This document shows, piece after piece, positions 63,563 to 64,000 of a stretch of DNA of 64,000 nucleotides (positions are counted from its first letter, which is position 1; every line of letters starts with the position of its first letter). This DNA comes from Neobacillus niacini. GTDB lineage: Bacteria; Bacillota; Bacilli; Bacillales; Cytobacillaceae. The translations under genes and the position numbers were made by a program. A model generated the notes under the pieces. It was not told the origin of the DNA. It was given only the letters and a program-made list of their open reading frames with translations, and searched no databases. The DNA lies in NCBI RefSeq assembly GCF_030817595.1, contig NZ_JAUSZN010000001.1, forward strand, positions 8,001 to 72,000, in the 5' to 3' direction.

Positions 63563-63661
63563 CCTAACATGGTTGTTGTTTCATAACACCATAACCATTT
63601 ATACTGAGTACATCAAATCACAACACACTTATAAAGGTTTCCGCAATCAGTTGGAAACAAA

Positions 63662-63805
63662 AAGCTTTCTAGGGTTCCGTTTAAAGAAGTATGATCATCT
63701 TTAAAGTCTGGTCCGAGAGAAAGGGTGCAGCTGTAACGGTTGCATACACGGAAGGATAAAAGCCTGGGAGATTTTCATCTCTCAGGCTTTTATCCTTTTT
63801 TATTT
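63662..63805 (+). ncRNA. Guanidine-I riboswitch (ykkC) with terminator, before DUF1989 gene
   Basis: CTTTCTAGGGTTCCG (63665-63679), CTGGTCCGAGAGAAAG, P3, then ACACGGAAGGATAAAAGCCTGGGAGA. A long terminator stem AAGGATAAAAGCCTGGGAGA/TCTCTCAGGCTTTTATCCTT with seven T overlaps the 3' part. It is the twin of the one at 62022. Confidence 0.93.
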
Positions 63806-63834
63806 CAATTGTCTATTCTAAAGGAGGATAAAAG

Positions 63835-64000
63835 ATGAATAACACTGTTTCTTCTATTATTACTAAAACAATACCTGCTGGCGGGAAATGGTCAGCCCGC
63901 ATTCAAAGAGGAAAAGAAATTACCTTTACTGCACTCGAAGCTGGCGCCAATGTATCTTTATTACTTTATAACGCCGATGACACAGCTGAACGCTACAATA
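63835..64000 (+). CDS. DUF1989 protein, carboxyguanidine deiminase subunit (3' end outside window)
   Basis: The first 55 aa: NNTVSSIITKTIPAGGKWSA, RIQRGKEITFTALEAGANVSLLLYNADDTAERYN. This is the start of the urea-carboxylase-associated DUF1989 proteins, now known to act as carboxyguanidine deiminase subunits beside guanidine carboxylase. SD AAAGGAGG, riboswitch controlled. Function inferred from family. Confidence 0.88.
   Translation, partial: MNNTVSSIITKTIPAGGKWSARIQRGKEITFTALEAGANVSLLLYNADDTAERYN

Noticed and set aside
62022..63805. ppGpp or PRPP subtype of ykkC riboswitch
   Set aside because: Those subtypes go with amino acid or purine genes; here the genes are guanidine-linked. Not excluded by sequence alone.

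Overview
The window reads as chromosomal DNA of a low-GC, endospore-forming Bacillaceae (Bacillus sensu lato). The signs are strong AGGAGG-type ribosome binding sites, frequent TTG and GTG starts, a trnB-like tRNA cluster, spore genes (spoVAF, a gerA-type operon), BirA/CodY/MhqR-type operators and a guanidine-I (ykkC) riboswitch pair.

Layout. 1-2311: tRNA cluster in Bacillus trnB-like order, with three damaged loci (a Gly/Leu chimera, a partial fMet duplication, a truncated tRNA-Cys) and a terminator. 2312-7330: pentapeptide-repeat protein, type I methionine aminopeptidase, MhqO-like dioxygenase with an MhqR-like operator, a DUF438/hemerythrin/PAS protein behind an FNR-like site, a YpzG-like peptide. 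7714-12296: liv branched-chain amino acid ABC transporter with a CodY-like box. 12393-14958: BsuPI lipoprotein, stand-alone spoVAF, YqhV. 15051-15358: GC-rich inverted-repeat element. 15390-22555: a sulfonate locus. Sulfate adenylyltransferase, APS kinase and PAPS reductase would supply sulfite to phosphosulfolactate synthase; a histidine phosphatase overlaps the synthase gene where B. subtilis has ComB. TSUP, MFS and YitT-type membrane proteins flank it. 22776-40856: mixed housekeeping and accessory genes (HAD, DUF3231, YabR-like S1 protein, guanylate-kinase-like protein, DbpA helicase, hydroxyacid dehydrogenase, a DUF3147 pair, FAD monooxygenase, PAP2, GNATs, S66 peptidase, bioY-bioB, threonine-aldolase-like enzyme). 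40858-43260: a CoA-transferase remnant, a cold shock gene, and an IS256-family element inserted in a 52-bp tandem repeat. 43447-55846: LysM protein, DUF3800 protein, a gerA-gerB-gerC operon plus a small two-helix gene, cysteine desulfurase, CBS protein. 55926-57392: an IS3-family element split into a terminator. 57500-60031: CBO0543 protein and a YdhR/DsbA operon divergent from a frameshifted tetR. 60195-60557: a second, unrelated 52-bp tandem repeat (seven units). 60699-64000: luciferase-like monooxygenase, then a guanidine locus with two guanidine-I riboswitches, an APC permease and the start of a DUF1989 gene.

The best leads are the sulfolactate cluster with its displaced phosphatase, the two 52-bp intergenic tandem-repeat families, the chimeric tRNA, the unannotated small gene after gerC, the recurring Shine-Dalgarno-masking hairpins, and the double guanidine riboswitch with a third, half-length copy.
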